This document shows, piece by piece, positions 1 through 10,340 of a stretch of 54,500 bases of DNA (the stretch's first letter is position 1; the number at the start of each line of letters is the position of its first letter). The translations under genes were made by a program, and so were the position numbers. The stretch comes from Cristatella mucedo (taxonomy: Eukaryota > Bryozoa > Phylactolaemata > Cristatellidae). The notes under the pieces were generated by a model. That model made no database searches and had not been told where the DNA came from. It was given only the letters and a program-made list of their open reading frames with translations. The stretch spans positions 4,766,501 to 4,821,000 of the forward strand of contig WPIO01000011.1 in NCBI GenBank assembly GCA_009760855.2. The letters run 5' to 3'.

Positions 1-586
1 GTCGCAGTTGCTACATCACACTACTTCTCGCCGACCTGCACTGGCTTCCAGTCAATCAACGGATCCACTTCAAGGTTTTGTCACTCACTTTTAGGTCACT
101 TCATTCCTTGACTCCAGCCTACCTATCAGAACTACTCCCCACTAGGCCAAGCATCGTCCGACCCGCTTTTCGAAAACTAACTGTTTACCTATACTTCATA
201 CAAACTTAAATCATTTGAAGACCATATTTTTATTTCGTATGCTCTCAAAGCCTGGAACTCACTCTCAACTTCCGTCATGACATCCTCTGACTTGACCACG
301 TTTAAAAATAAATTATAAATACGCCCATTTATGACATAATTTAGTGGGTCCCCGTGATTCTTCCTTCGTGTGCTTATGTGTGCTGACACTGCATGCTGCC
401 ACTAACCACACTTGAATGCTGATCCTGTGCATGTCACCTCTAACCATGCTATTCATGCTGTTTATCAAGCATGATATTACTAGCCATTCAACCGCGTTTT
501 CCTCTGCAGAAAATGTAAAGCGCCTAGAAAGAAATTGAGTTCTCCGATGGTGCCTTATCAAGTGTATTATTATTATCCTTATTATC
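1..586 (+). mobile_element. LINE family A, 3' fragment (cut by window edge)
   Basis: This is the 3' end of the same non-LTR retrotransposon seen in fuller form at 29843-33430. Broken frames still read the C-terminal RT-ORF pattern ([17 protein letters not shown]). The family's 3' UTR follows, with the recurring block GCGCCTAGAAAGA, TGAGTTCTC and TTATCAAGTG, and it ends in an (ATT)n tail at about 563-586. Stops and frameshifts make it non-coding. Family A looks like the CR1/L2/Rex1 group (endonuclease plus RT, simple-repeat tail); the clade is inferred, but membership in family A is clear from the shared 3' end. Confidence 0.85.
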
Positions 587-619
587 AGTCACGAACGGGT
601 CGGTGTGCTGGCAACGGCT

Positions 620-2077
620 GATCCTGCATTGCTGAGGCTGTTGGGCCCAGGCCAGGCCCTTAGGTAGGCGGGCAAAATTGTATGAGATTGGACACCATGA
701 AGGGGGAAACAATGGTGTGCTCCAGCGCCTCAAGGTCCGTGAAGGCCACCTTCATCACTTAACCGGTCAGGTATAGGCAGGCTCTTAGACCGATTAAGCA
801 CTTGCATGCCTAGGCCCAGAGCGACGCCGGACCGATCCTGTTTCCACGGCCGACCGTTTCCGAGCTGGGGAAGCGAGCATGCTCAGCGTCGGGTCCGGGC
901 GTGCCGCCGACAATGGCGATGGCCTTGTCGAGACGGTGGCGGGCGACTGCCGATACGATCTCGTCCGGCGAGCTCAATATCCTGCACCCGTGGGTCGCAT
1001 GCAGGATTGCAGTGTTGAGCCAGAAGTGGACGAGGACGAGGCCCGCGGAGCAAACTGAAAGTGTGCTGACAAAAAATGCGACAGGCCCTTCACGGAGCTC
1101 AGAGGTTGACATGGATCTTGTCGGCCAGCTTCAGAGCTGCCCCGTTGACAAGTGCCCAGCATAGATAATCGAGCGTCAGGCACTGGAACGTCGGCACAGC
1201 ATCGAGCTTTTGCCAGGGGGTGAGAAGGCAGGCCTTAAGAAGATTGATGTCCATCGTGCGGGAGTCACAGGCCTGCCCTATCTCAGCCCGTGGTTGCCCA
1301 AGCCCTTGCTGGGCTCCTAGGTACTGCACCCAAGTACCCCCATGAAGCTCCGGAATATGCTGCAGCTGCAGCCTGGTTGAGGCCGGGGTGGCTCGAGAAC
1401 CTTGTCGTGCGATCACGCTGCCCTTCTCGGGCCGAAAGACGTGCCCGATGGCGTAGGCGGCATCATCCACAACTGACACAAGCGACTGGAGGCCCTTCTC
1501 CCATCGTAAGAAGAGCGCCAGGTCGTCAGCCACAGTGCAGACGCAGAGACTGGAGTCGCCCAAGCAGAAGCCGGCGTGGGCGTGGCTGGCGATCCGGCAG
1601 ATGACCGGCACCGTCGCCAGATCGAAGAGGATCGGCGAGAGAGGGTCGCTCTGGGGGGATACCAGTGGAGATGTTGAACGGCACCAGGCTGCCCTCGATG
1701 GCTCTCAGCTCTCGGGTCAAGCCGGCATAGAGGTGCTCCATACAGGCACAGATCGCCTCATCCAGGCAGACATGTTGCAACACCTGGAGTAGAGCCACTT
1801 GCGGGACGCTTCTGAAGGCGTTCTGTAGATCCAGAAACGCCGCGAAGATATCATGGCTGCCCTGGCGGCAGGCTGCCTTCTCGAAGGCACTCATTATGAG
1901 GAAATACAGCTCGAGGCAGCCTTTGACCCCAGGGACAAAGGCCTTCTGCCGGTGCGACCGCAGGCCGACTGGGCATGCTCAATTGCTCAGCCTGGAGGCC
2001 AGGCAGCCCCAGAGCATCTTGTAAAGCTTCGGGAGCAGCATGAATGGCCAGAAGTTATCCAGCAGGCTCGGGTCACC
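620..2077 (-). mobile_element. R2-like LINE relic, 3' portion
   Basis: The minus strand carries decayed reverse transcriptase. LDLQNAFRSVP (motif A) lies near 1820-1840, a degenerate motif B (STGIPPERPS) near 1660, and ADDLALF (motif C) near 1520. Downstream, PWQKLDAVPTF near 1205 resembles the thumb region of R2/NeSL-type LINEs. Upstream GDPSLLDNFWPF near 2060 is the finger region. The frame is broken by stops and shifts. The reading continues at 6343-6600 on the other side of the gypsy insertion. Assignment to the R2-like clade is inference from motif style; that it is a LINE RT is well supported. Confidence 0.65.
2074..2077. repeat. Left target-site duplication of the gypsy element
   Basis: CACC here abuts the TG of the left LTR and is repeated as CACC at 6343-6346, directly after the CA end of the right LTR. 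A 4-bp duplication is normal for Ty3/gypsy integrases. Removing the element plus one CACC restores the reading frame of the interrupted LINE RT (KKG then DPSLL on the minus strand), which confirms both ends. Confidence 0.85.
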
Positions 2078-2195
2078 TGTTGTGTGTGCCTGTTGCTTCT
2101 CGGCCACTAGTGTGTGCCCTGCTCTCGGCAGGTGGTTGGACGGTTGGCTCGGTGCGGCCTTTGACGCAGGCTGGGGTTTGGGTGGTATATCTATC
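2078..2195 (+). repeat. Left LTR remnant (5' part of U3)
   Basis: It matches the start of the right LTR closely, including GTTGCTTCTCGGCCACT and TTGGCTCGGTGCGGCC, then diverges at about 2195 where the inverted internal segment begins. Only about 118 of 335 LTR bases remain in this orientation. The missing R-U5 end lies inverted at 3566-3664. Confidence 0.8.
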
Positions 2196-2370
2196 GTGTC
2201 GTCATCCGAGTCGAACTGCAGCACCAAACATCGCGTCTCGAGCTCTAATGCTGAGTCCTATTCCACGACGCTGGCCACTGCCGCTGTATTGCAATCCTGC
2301 CATTGCAATTTAAAATGAGGGCAACCTTCCTTTGAGGGCTCCTGAAATTGTATTTGAGCCCTCTGCAAGG

Positions 2371-2640
2371 TTAAAAATCGGTTCCCAAGATCATGTCAAT
2401 GACGAAGTCTCTCACAACGAGAAAGGTATGGTGCACAGATCTGCCCTCTATAACAAACTGTAGATTGCACTGTCCAGTGGCCCAAAAGGGCTGATTGGCT
2501 GCCTTCTTTAAGGTCGTGCAGGTCGGGCAGTACGGTGAGTGTGGACAGTGGTGGGCTGCCTCTTCCTTAATTAGTGACGCGAATGAACCACTGTCGATCA
2601 ATGCTAATGTAGTTCTGTCGCTGACGACGACAGTCACGCA
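2371..2640 (-). pseudogene. Gypsy aspartic protease domain (inverted block)
   Basis: The minus strand encodes a retropepsin-like domain. ALIDSGS contains the catalytic D-S/T-G triad, about 12 residues into the segment, and the C-terminal DMILGTDF is the usual ILG-x-D-F end of the fold. The protease would cut the gag-pol polyprotein. A CP-x-C-like insertion lies between the two motifs. The frame is open over about 88 codons but is detached from RT, because the neighbouring plus-strand pol lies in opposite orientation. Confidence 0.8.
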
Positions 2641-2753
2641 CGACGAACGTGCTTGCGGTCCACTAAGCTTTGCGGTACAGCACAGGGCACTCTCTAGACT
2701 CGGCCCACGCCCCCCCCCCAGCCAGCCGCAGAGCCTCGCCCGGTTCCTTGAGG

Positions 2754-2966
2754 TTATCTGGTAGTCGGTGTGTTCCTGCGGTTAGCACAGTTGTGGGCTA
2801 CATGGTCGAAGCCCGAGCACTCCCAGCACTGCACTTTCTTCGGGCCGCCGAAGTTTCCCGTCTGCCAGCGCTCGCGATGGCGAGCCGAGCCCGCTAGCAC
2901 CACTGCAGACTCTCGTCCAAGCTCTCCCGATGCGCCCTCTGCTATGACTCGCATACGCTGGAGCAT
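2754..2966 (-). pseudogene. Gypsy gag nucleocapsid with CCHC zinc knuckle
   Basis: The motif CWECSGFDHVAHNC matches C-x2-C-x4-H-x4-C, the retroviral-type zinc knuckle that binds element RNA. It is preceded by a basic, serine-rich stretch. It sits between gag (3181-3552) and protease (2371-2640), all on the minus strand, in normal element order, so this inverted block kept its internal arrangement. Confidence 0.75.
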
Positions 2967-3180
2967 GGCCTCTAAGGTGGCCAGCCGGGCAGTAAGCTCG
3001 TCGACGACGTTCGCAGCGTCGCTCCGGCTGGATCGAGGGATGCTACGGTAGACTGTTCGCGCCCTCGTTGCACAGCTATTAGAATCATGGCTCGCTTTAG
3101 AGCGGCCGCTGGCATTTTACAGTCCGGCTAAGCCTTGATGGTGGAGGCCACACTGTCCGGCAGTCCATTCAAAAAATATG

Positions 3181-3552
3181 CTATAGGAAAGACTGTTTTG
3201 CGGTGCCGCTTAGGTCTGGCATCGCTCGTCTGAGCAGGCGCTTCAAGTCGTACATACAGTTCCGCACCGGCTCGCTGTCCTGCAGTACACGGCCTTCAAA
3301 GCCGCGAAGGTACTCACCACGGCTCTCCTCTGGAGAGAACGCCTCCTCTAGTGCTTCCTTGACTTCTTGTCTCGTTCGCTTCCCGCTTTCCATTTCCAGA
3401 TATACGACGAGCACCATTAGAAATGCTTGTACCTCGCTCGTACAAGATGCCTCGCCCCAGCCGTTTGCCGACGTGGAGGCATCAAAGCATTTAATCCAGA
3501 GGTCGAGCAGCTATCGGCCGTCATACACCGGCGGCATCGTTGCAGTAACCAT
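3181..3552 (-). pseudogene. Gypsy gag N-terminal and matrix/capsid region, decayed
   Basis: Reading on the minus strand begins with an ATG just after the primer-binding site at about 3552, but a stop occurs within about 15 codons. A helical, charged segment (LEEAFSPEESRGEYLRGFEGR and neighbouring residues) follows, with the look of a gypsy gag capsid domain. It ends at a stop near 3181. Assignment rests on position (after the PBS, before the zinc knuckle) as much as on sequence. Confidence 0.6.
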
Positions 3553-3553
3553 T

Positions 3554-3664
3554 CTCTGCTACCATTGTTATGTTACTGTGTCTCCGGCTGCAGCAGCGCT
3601 GGTGGACTCTCACTGAGACACGAAGACACGAGCAGGCAAACGTGAGCGGTGAACGAGACTCAAT
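3554..3664 (-). repeat. Inverted LTR 3' end (R-U5) and primer-binding site
   Basis: Bases 3566-3664 are the reverse complement of the last about 100 bases of the right LTR (6243-6342), including the block CTGCAGCAGCGCTGGTGGA and the AACA terminus. One base beyond the terminus, TGGTAGCAGAG (3564-3554, minus) is a plausible tRNA primer-binding site, since it begins with TGG, complementary to a tRNA CCA end. The block ends abruptly at 3664/3665, where plus-strand RT begins: this is an inversion breakpoint. Confidence 0.8.
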
Positions 3665-4440
3665 CTATGGCCACAGTCCAGCAGTTAATGGACTCGGTTT
3701 TGGGCGTTTTGCCCTCCGTTTATATTTATTTGGACGACGTGATGGTCTACAGCTGCAGCGAGGTGGAGCACATCCCCCATTTGAATATAGCATTTTCCAG
3801 GCTGCAGAAGGCCGGATTGACGCTGTCTGGGGGTAAATGCCACATTGCAAGGGCGGAATTGAAATACTTGGGCATGTTTTTGACAGGAACGGCATGCGCC
3901 CTGACCCGGAGAAAGTGCGCCAAGTCACCGACTGGCCAGCGCCGACTTCGGTGTCGGAGCTTCGTGAGTTTCTGGGCTTGGCGTCTTACTATCGCCGGTT
4001 CATCAAGGGCTTTGCTGAGTTGGCCTCCCCTTTGCATGCACTGATTGCAACAGGGACGCCATACACTTGGGAGCAGACGCAGCAACAGCACTTCAAGCTA
4101 TTAAAGGGGTCGCTGGCCACGGCCCCGGTGCTTGCCTTTCCGACGACTGCCGAGCATTTCGTCGTCTCGACCGACGCCAGTGACCAAGGTCTTGCTGCGA
4201 TATTGGAGCAAGGAGGCTGAGTGCTGGCGTTCAAGAGCCGCGCCCTGTCTTCTAGTTAACAAAACTATGGCACCATCCAAAAAGAGTGTTTTGCACTCAT
4301 ATACGCCTTGAAGAAGTTCAGGCACCACCTTCTGGGCCGAAGATTTGAGGCCAGAACCAATCACAATCCGCTTGCGTGGCTTAACGGGCAGAAAGCACAA
4401 GGGATTCTGGCACGATGGGCTGTCGCCTTACAGGAATTCG
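3665..4440 (+). pseudogene. Gypsy reverse transcriptase (C-terminal part) and RNase H, broken
   Basis: The first codons encode TVQQLMDSVLGVLPSVYIYLDD, so RT begins abruptly just before the catalytic YLDD motif (about 3725). Fingers and most of the palm are missing. FLGLASYYRRFIKGFAE near 3970-4015 is the diagnostic gypsy RT-RNase H connection, and DASDQGLAA starts RNase H near 4170. A shift near 3880 and stops near 4220 and 4256 break the frame. RNase H continues in pieces (KKFRHHLLGR) to about 4440. Non-functional. Confidence 0.85.
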
Positions 4441-5595
4441 AATTTTGACATCACATACAGAAGAGTGGAACACTCATGCAGATGCTGAGTCGCGCCCGCC
4501 AACCGAAGACCTGCCAGCGTGTCTCGTTGAGGTTCGGCCGGTAGAAGAGGTAAGCTACCTCAGAGAGATGCAGCGTCGAGACCCGTTTTTGAAGACGGTT
4601 GTAGACGCACTGGAGGCCGGTTCAAACCGAGCACCACTTTGGACCAGTCATCCATTAAGGCGGTTGCGACAAATGTGGGGCCAGCTAAAACTGGTCGATG
4701 GCGTCCTCTACTCTATTTTCGCCCTCGACCAGGAGCCGAATATAGATATACGTTGGTCGCGCCGCCGTCAGCCCGACGAGAAGAACTGCTCAGACGACAT
4801 CACGACGACAGCGGTCACCAAGGCGTAGAACGGACGTACGTCCAACGAAGAGACCACATTTATTGGGTCAATATGAGCCGAGACGTAGTGCGATATTGCC
4901 GGTCATGTCAGGTTTGCCAATCGGTTTAAGGGACACAGCTCGCTAACGCCCCGCTGGTACCAATAGCTGTAGGATGGCCGTGGGACATGGTAGCTGTAGA
5001 CATCTTGAAGGTTGCCATGTCAGCTCGCGGCCGAGAATACCTACTGGTGCTGCAGGACAGCTTCACGAAATGGCTCGAGGCCGTGCCTTTGCGAAACACA
5101 TCGGTGGAGACAGTGCAGACGGCTCTGTTAAACATTTTCGTTCGTTTTGGTATGCCGCGCTTTCTGCACTCGGACCAGGGCAGCAATTTCGAGGCTGAAA
5201 TAGTAACCAGGCTCTGCAATGCTTTCGGCATATGCAAGACGCGAACGACGCCTTACCATCTGCAGGGCGACAGCATGGTAGAAAGAGCGAACGAAACGCT
5301 ACTTACTATGCTTTGCACCTCGTGTCTAACCTCAGCCGGGCAGTGGGAAAGCCATCTTCCACTGCTTTTGTTCGCTTACAGGACGGCTCGACACCAAACT
5401 ACGGGCTACAGCCCCTTCCAGCAGATGTTTGGCCGCCAGTCGCAGAGCCTCGATAACCTTGCGGAGAGCGCGGAATACACAGGCACTACACCTGAAGCTT
5501 ATTGCCTGTCACTTATTGAAAAGCTCGCCGAATTCCGAGAGTTAGGTAATGCACAGCTGGCTCAAAGTGCCGAAAAAGCGAGGAGCCGGTGGTAA
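4440..5595 (+). pseudogene. Gypsy integrase (zinc-binding and catalytic core), broken
   Basis: After a linker, the zinc-binding domain reads HHDDSGHQGVERTY with CRSCQVC near 4800-4920 (H-H-C-C type). The catalytic core follows at 4987-5595: D in VDILKVA, D in HSDQGSNFE and E in VERANETLL give the complete DDE triad with typical spacing. A frameshift near 4820 and a stop at about 4927 separate the two domains. The enzyme would have inserted the element's cDNA. Core similarity to gypsy integrases is strong. Confidence 0.85.
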
Positions 5596-5990
5596 CTGAA
5601 AAAACCACCCACTTATCGTCCCGGAGATCCGATGTGGCTGTGGGATAGCCAACCGAGGCACAAGCTGGCACCTCGATGGCTCGGTGGCTGGAGAGTAGAA
5701 ACGGTTCTGGGACCGGTCACCTTGTGCATCATTAATGAACCCGGCCACCGGAAGGTCGTGCATCTGGATAAAGTTAAGATGCGAGTTCCACGGCTACAAG
5801 AGCCTAATCTCGACGTGACCCCCGAGTGGATTGAGACCGAACGAGATGCTGGGAGAGAGACCTCGAATTCTGGCTCGGGGCCAGTGCCCGCTGAGGAAGT
5901 CGAGAGCGCAAGCGAACCGACGGTTGCACGAGCTTCGGCCTGCAAGCGCCGCCCCCTGATAGGCTGGCGGACTATGTGGTTTTTTTGACA
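5596..5990 (+). pseudogene. Gypsy integrase C-terminal tail
   Basis: After a stop at 5595 the frame continues with MWLWDSQPRHKLAPRW and HLDKVKMRV, the G-P-Y/F-like module that follows gypsy integrase cores. An acidic, serine-rich tail ends near 5988. No envelope-like ORF lies between this and the polypurine tract. Confidence 0.65.
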
Positions 5991-5995
5991 TTCTA

Positions 5996-6007
5996 TGGGG
6001 CAAGGGA
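5996..6007 (+). promoter_or_regulatory. Polypurine tract (plus-strand primer)
   Basis: GGGGCAAGGGA lies directly before the TG start of the right LTR. This is the expected place and composition for the RNase H-resistant primer of plus-strand cDNA synthesis. Confidence 0.75.
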
Positions 6008-6342
6008 TGTTGTGTGTGTGCCTGTTGCTTCTCGGCCACTGGTGTGTGCCCGCTGTCGACTCGGCGGGTGGTTGCACGGTTGGCTCGGTGCGGCCTTTGA
6101 TATGAGCAGGGTTTTGGGCGGTTGGCTCGGTGCGGCCTCTGATGTGGGCATGTGGCCCACCACGGTGGCTCACCACGGATGCACTTCCTTATCCGTGGTA
6201 AGTCCGCCCCTAGCCCATGTTTGTACCGGCTGGGGGAATAAAGATCGAGTCTCGTTCACTGCTCACGTTCGCCCGCTCGTGTCTTCGTGTCTCCGTGAGA
6301 CTCCACCAGCGCTGCTGCAGCCGAAGACACAGTAACGTAACA
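6008..6342 (+). repeat. Right LTR of the gypsy element
   Basis: 335 bp beginning TGTTGTGTGTGTGCC and ending CAGTAACGTAACA (TG...CA). It contains an internal partial tandem repeat (TTGGCTCGGTGCGGCC occurs twice, near 6079 and 6121) and an AATAAA signal at about 6238. The R-U5 end (from about 6243) reappears inverted at 3566-3664. The U3 start reappears at 2078. Confidence 0.85.
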
Positions 6343-6972
6343 CACCCTTCTTGTGAATGAGAATGGTGAAGCCGATTTGCAGGAAGCCAGGACGTCACCG
6401 AATCGTAGGCAGCCGTTGGGGATGACCGTGACGAGCTTGCCGCCAGAGTCAACGAAGCCCAGGTGGCGCTACTCCAGCTGGTCGGTCCCAGGAGCTGTGT
6501 TGCTGGCTCGGCGAAGGCAGGCAACGACCTCCTCGGCTATGTGGTACCATGATTTCGGTGCCACACGTTGCACGGCGGCAGTGACAATGCAAGGAGCCTG
6601 CTGATTTGCGTGGGGAAAACCGGCCTGGCTGTCGGTTCGGCCTGTCAGTGGGCCCGGCATGCCACTGAGTCGCCAGAGTAGGCACTCGGCGCCGGCGGGA
6701 CGACTTCTTGGATGGCTCTGACCCTGTTGACCCTGTACAGCCTCTATAAGTGCGAGGCGCTCTGCGAGTCCCAGGGCACCGGGCTGACTTCCTCCAGTGG
6801 CATGGCCTGGGGCGAGGCTTGCAGTGACTGACCCGGCACTGGAGTGGCAGCAAGCGTAGTAACGGCATCTGATGGCATGCCGGGAGTGGCCCTGGAGACA
6901 GGGGTTGGGGAAGTAGGGGGTGGGTTGAGAAAGAGAGACGGGGACGCGCTGGGGAGCGCAGGTGCTCTCTGG
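6343..6972 (-). mobile_element. R2-like LINE relic, upstream RT portion
   Basis: This is the 5' side of the LINE interrupted by gypsy. On the minus strand the pattern SNTAPGTDQLEW (RT motif 0/1, APGPDG-like) lies near 6470-6510. TILIHKKG follows near 6345-6365, ending exactly at the CACC target duplication and continuing across the element as GDPSLLDN. Upstream codons to about 6970 look coding in style (Gln, Ser and Pro rich) but show no domain I recognise. Confidence 0.65.
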
Positions 6973-7152
6973 AAAAAAAAATCCTAGCTGATTAAACAGC
7001 CTCTTTTTGCACAGCAACAGAAGAGCCTTTACGGCTATCACCACTGCTTGCAGTGGCGATAAAGGATCGCCCACCGCAGGAGTCGAAGCCAAGACCTCGG
7101 GACCGAGGTCTTGAAAGCAACCGCCTTACCTAGTGTGCCATCGCGGCTCGCC
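6973..7152 (-). mobile_element. tRNA-derived SINE, copy 1
   Basis: On the minus strand the unit starts GCGAGCCGCGATGGCACAC, with an A-box-like TGGCACACTAGG. A 24-nt hairpin of 10-bp stems follows (7107-7084), then a B-box position that reads GGCTTCGACTCC here (mutated from GGTTCGATTCC in copy 2). A body with AGAGGCTGTTTAATCAGCT leads to a terminal homopolymer (A run on plus, T run on minus). It is about 85-90 % identical to the SINE at 31972-32149. It encodes no protein; short ORFs in it are spurious. It lies in the R2-like LINE neighbourhood. Confidence 0.8.
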
Positions 7153-7665
7153 CGCTGGAGAAGGTATGGCTTGGGATTAAGGAAAGCAAGGGTGATGAAG
7201 GCCCAGCCAAGCTGGGGGAGGGTGGGACACCGATTGAGGATGAGCCGTGCGCGTTTCGCAGCTGAATGGCATGCTCAGGCGCAGACGAACAGATGCAGGG
7301 GCAGCGAGGAGAGCAGATCTGGAGAGAGTTGTGGAGGCGTGAGCGGTGGCTGCTAAGAGAGGGAAAAGAGTGGAGGAAACCCGAGGACAAAGGGGGCACT
7401 GAACTGACGTGCAAGTCCTGCAGTCAGGCCGAGGATGGTTGGGGGGTGGCCCCACGCCGGTTGAGCTAGAAGGGAGAGGCATGATCAGGAGTTCTTCCCT
7501 CCCATCCCACCTCCCCAGGCAGCGGCAGTTAGTTTCGCGGCGGCGAGCTTATTCCCTGCCAAACTTTTTGCCTTGCGTTTGGGAGCCTGCACGTAAGACG
7601 GGGGGGGGAGGACCGGAGCTGTGAGAGGCCAGGGTGAAAGGGATACCGGGCTGTTGCGAGGGTGG
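7153..7665 (-). other. Possible 5' region of R2-like LINE
   Basis: The minus strand shows overlapping open frames rich in Ser and Pro. QCPLCPRVSSTLFPLL near 7390 has a CPLC start that recalls the zinc finger at the N-terminus of R2-like ORFs, but the following His pair is not clear. The part at 7555-7672 is repeated, diverged, at 34815-34945, so it is a dispersed repeat. Function not established. Confidence 0.35.
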
Positions 7666-7768
7666 CCGTGGCATTGATTTAGTAATTGCTGATGTGACGG
7701 TGCCATTTGACAGCAGCAAGGATGTTCTGATTATGGCGGCCCGGAACAAGACCGATAAATATTCAGCC

Positions 7769-7770
<2 letters not shown>
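7662..7770 (+). pseudogene. Fragment of an R2-like LINE endonuclease-side C-terminus
   Basis: The plus strand reads GIDLVIADVTVPFDSS then RNKTDKYS. This resembles the segment in R2/NeSL-type ORF C-termini around the restriction-like endonuclease (D-x-T-V-P-F followed by a K-x-x-K-Y pattern). Only about 36 codons remain and the piece runs into an AT microsatellite. It lies opposite in strand to the RT relic at 6343-6972, so it is a separate fragment or a rearranged end. Tentative. Confidence 0.4.

Positions 7771-7822
<52 letters not shown>
7771..7822. repeat. (AT)n(GT)n microsatellite
   Basis: About 15 AT units followed by 11 GT units, pure. Reading frames through it (YIYIY, CVCVC) are artefacts. 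Confidence 0.95.
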
Positions 7823-7823
7823 A

Positions 7824-7980
7824 TTAATAAGATTTGTTAAAGTATTCAACATGCTTATATATATTAGCCAGTGGTGCCCTGCCCTGCCGGGGTCGCTGGT
7901 GCTACCCGAGCCTCCCAGTTCAGAAACAAGAACCACACGGCTTCCGAGCCGGTGGTTCTTGTTTCTGAACTGGGAGGCTC
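7824..7980. repeat. Dispersed repeat D with perfect 29-bp inverted repeat
   Basis: Bases 7824-7950 match the reverse complement of 38459-38590 (shared blocks GCCCTGCCCTGCCGGGGTCG and CACACGGCTTCCGAGCC). In addition 7908-7936 and 7952-7980 are perfect inverted copies of 29 bp around a 15-nt spacer, which itself forms CGGCT/AGCCG. Only the second arm has the orientation found in unit 2, so the first arm looks like a fold-back addition. The repeat lies at the left edge of the P450 duplication. Confidence 0.85.
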
Positions 7981-7982
7981 AC

Positions 7983-8070
<88 letters not shown>

Positions 8071-8083
8071 GTATATGTATATG
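7981..8083. repeat. (AT)n microsatellite
   Basis: About 100 bp of nearly pure AT, with ACAT at the start and GTATATGTATATG at the end. The counterpart in unit 2 is the AT/GT tract at 38582-38688. Confidence 0.95.
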
Positions 8084-9627
<1,544 letters not shown>

Positions 9628-10289
9628 ACATAGTGTTTGTGTTCTGTCAGTTATGACGGTGCGATACGGGCACGGAACTGACCCTATGCTGGCCTCGTGA
9701 AGCTGCACATTTTTCAGTGGTTTGTCTGCTTGAACGCAGTAATCAGGCTACTCGTTATCGTCGAAAACACTTTCCAGATGCTTTATGCTAAAAAGATTAA
9801 ATTGTTTCTCCACTTTAGGGAACATTGCGAGCTTCGGCTTATTTTTTGAACGACTGAAAAATAAATTCAATGCATTCAGAAAAGGAACGCAAGATATAAT
9901 GCCAATTTATGATGCTCCGTAAGCGAAGGAAAAATCAATGTATATACAAATGTATTACCTACATACAAGCACGATGGCTGTATAAGTATACATATATAGG
10001 TATAAGTTTGTGTGTGTGTGTGTGTGCAAGTACTATTATTTTCATTGATATGTAGTATATTTTATATGCAGTATTTTCATTGATATGACGATATATAGAG
10101 TGACCAATTACGTTTTTCTTGTCTAATGTGATCTCGGATCAGGCCAAGAGCTATAATGTACAAACAGGGGAATGCTCTATTGTACAGCCGTGCTATTCAG
10201 CTGGATATTAGGTGTACAGATAACAAAGAGACATTTGGAAAGTATAATTTTTCGTAAGGATATGAGAGAAACAGCCAGCTCGTAGGCAG
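9628..10289. other. 3' flank of P450 gene 1
   Basis: It aligns with 39273-39875 with many small differences (CTGTCAGTTATGACGGTGC; GAACATTGCGAGCTTC; CGGATCAGGCCAAGAGC). No ORF or RNA gene is recognised. A short (GT)n lies at 10010-10026. I could not place a polyadenylation signal for the minus-strand gene with confidence. Confidence 0.6.
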
Positions 10290-10340
10290 GGCGCTCTGAG
10301 GGCGCTTTGTCAAGTGCATTATTATTAATATTATCGTTAT
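10290..10340 (+). mobile_element. 51-bp LINE family A 3'-tail insertion
   Basis: The insert carries only the last bases of family A (GCGCTTTGTCAAGTGCATT and an ATT-rich tail). It is flanked by AGGCAG at 10284-10289 and again at 10341-10346. Unit 2 keeps the empty site with a single AGGCAG (near 39875). It is therefore an extremely 5'-truncated retrotransposition event specific to unit 1. Confidence 0.85.

Larger units (their letters stand above)
2078..6342 (+). mobile_element. Ty3/gypsy LTR retrotransposon with inverted gag-protease half, degraded
   Basis: The outer ends are both in plus orientation: a left LTR starting TGTTGTGTGTGCC at 2078 and a right LTR 6008-6342 ending GTAACA, flanked by a CACC duplication. 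Inside, RT C-terminus, RNase H, integrase and polypurine tract read on the plus strand (3665-6007). The R-U5 end of an LTR, primer-binding site, gag, zinc knuckle and protease read on the minus strand (3664 back to about 2200). The order fits one element in which a segment from mid-LTR to the protease was inverted and the first part of RT lost. No envelope gene is seen. Several stops show it is dead. Confidence 0.85.

Noticed and set aside
563-586. CRISPR-like or satellite array from the repeated ATT tracts
   Set aside because: The ATT runs are 3' tails of individual LINE family A copies at scattered positions and orientations, with no spacer structure.
810-1112. Plus-strand ORFs over 806-2318
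   Set aside because: Shadows opposite the minus-strand R2-like LINE RT. High GC makes long chance frames.
2371-3552. A second, independent minus-strand gypsy element
   Set aside because: Only one pair of outer LTR ends with matching target duplication is present, and the inverted block supplies exactly the parts missing from the plus-strand element. An inversion is simpler.
7111-7356. Protein-coding ORFs starting MKATALPSVPSRLA (also at 32108-32563)
   Set aside because: The shared N-terminus is the SINE read through on the plus strand. The rest lies opposite decayed LINE coding.
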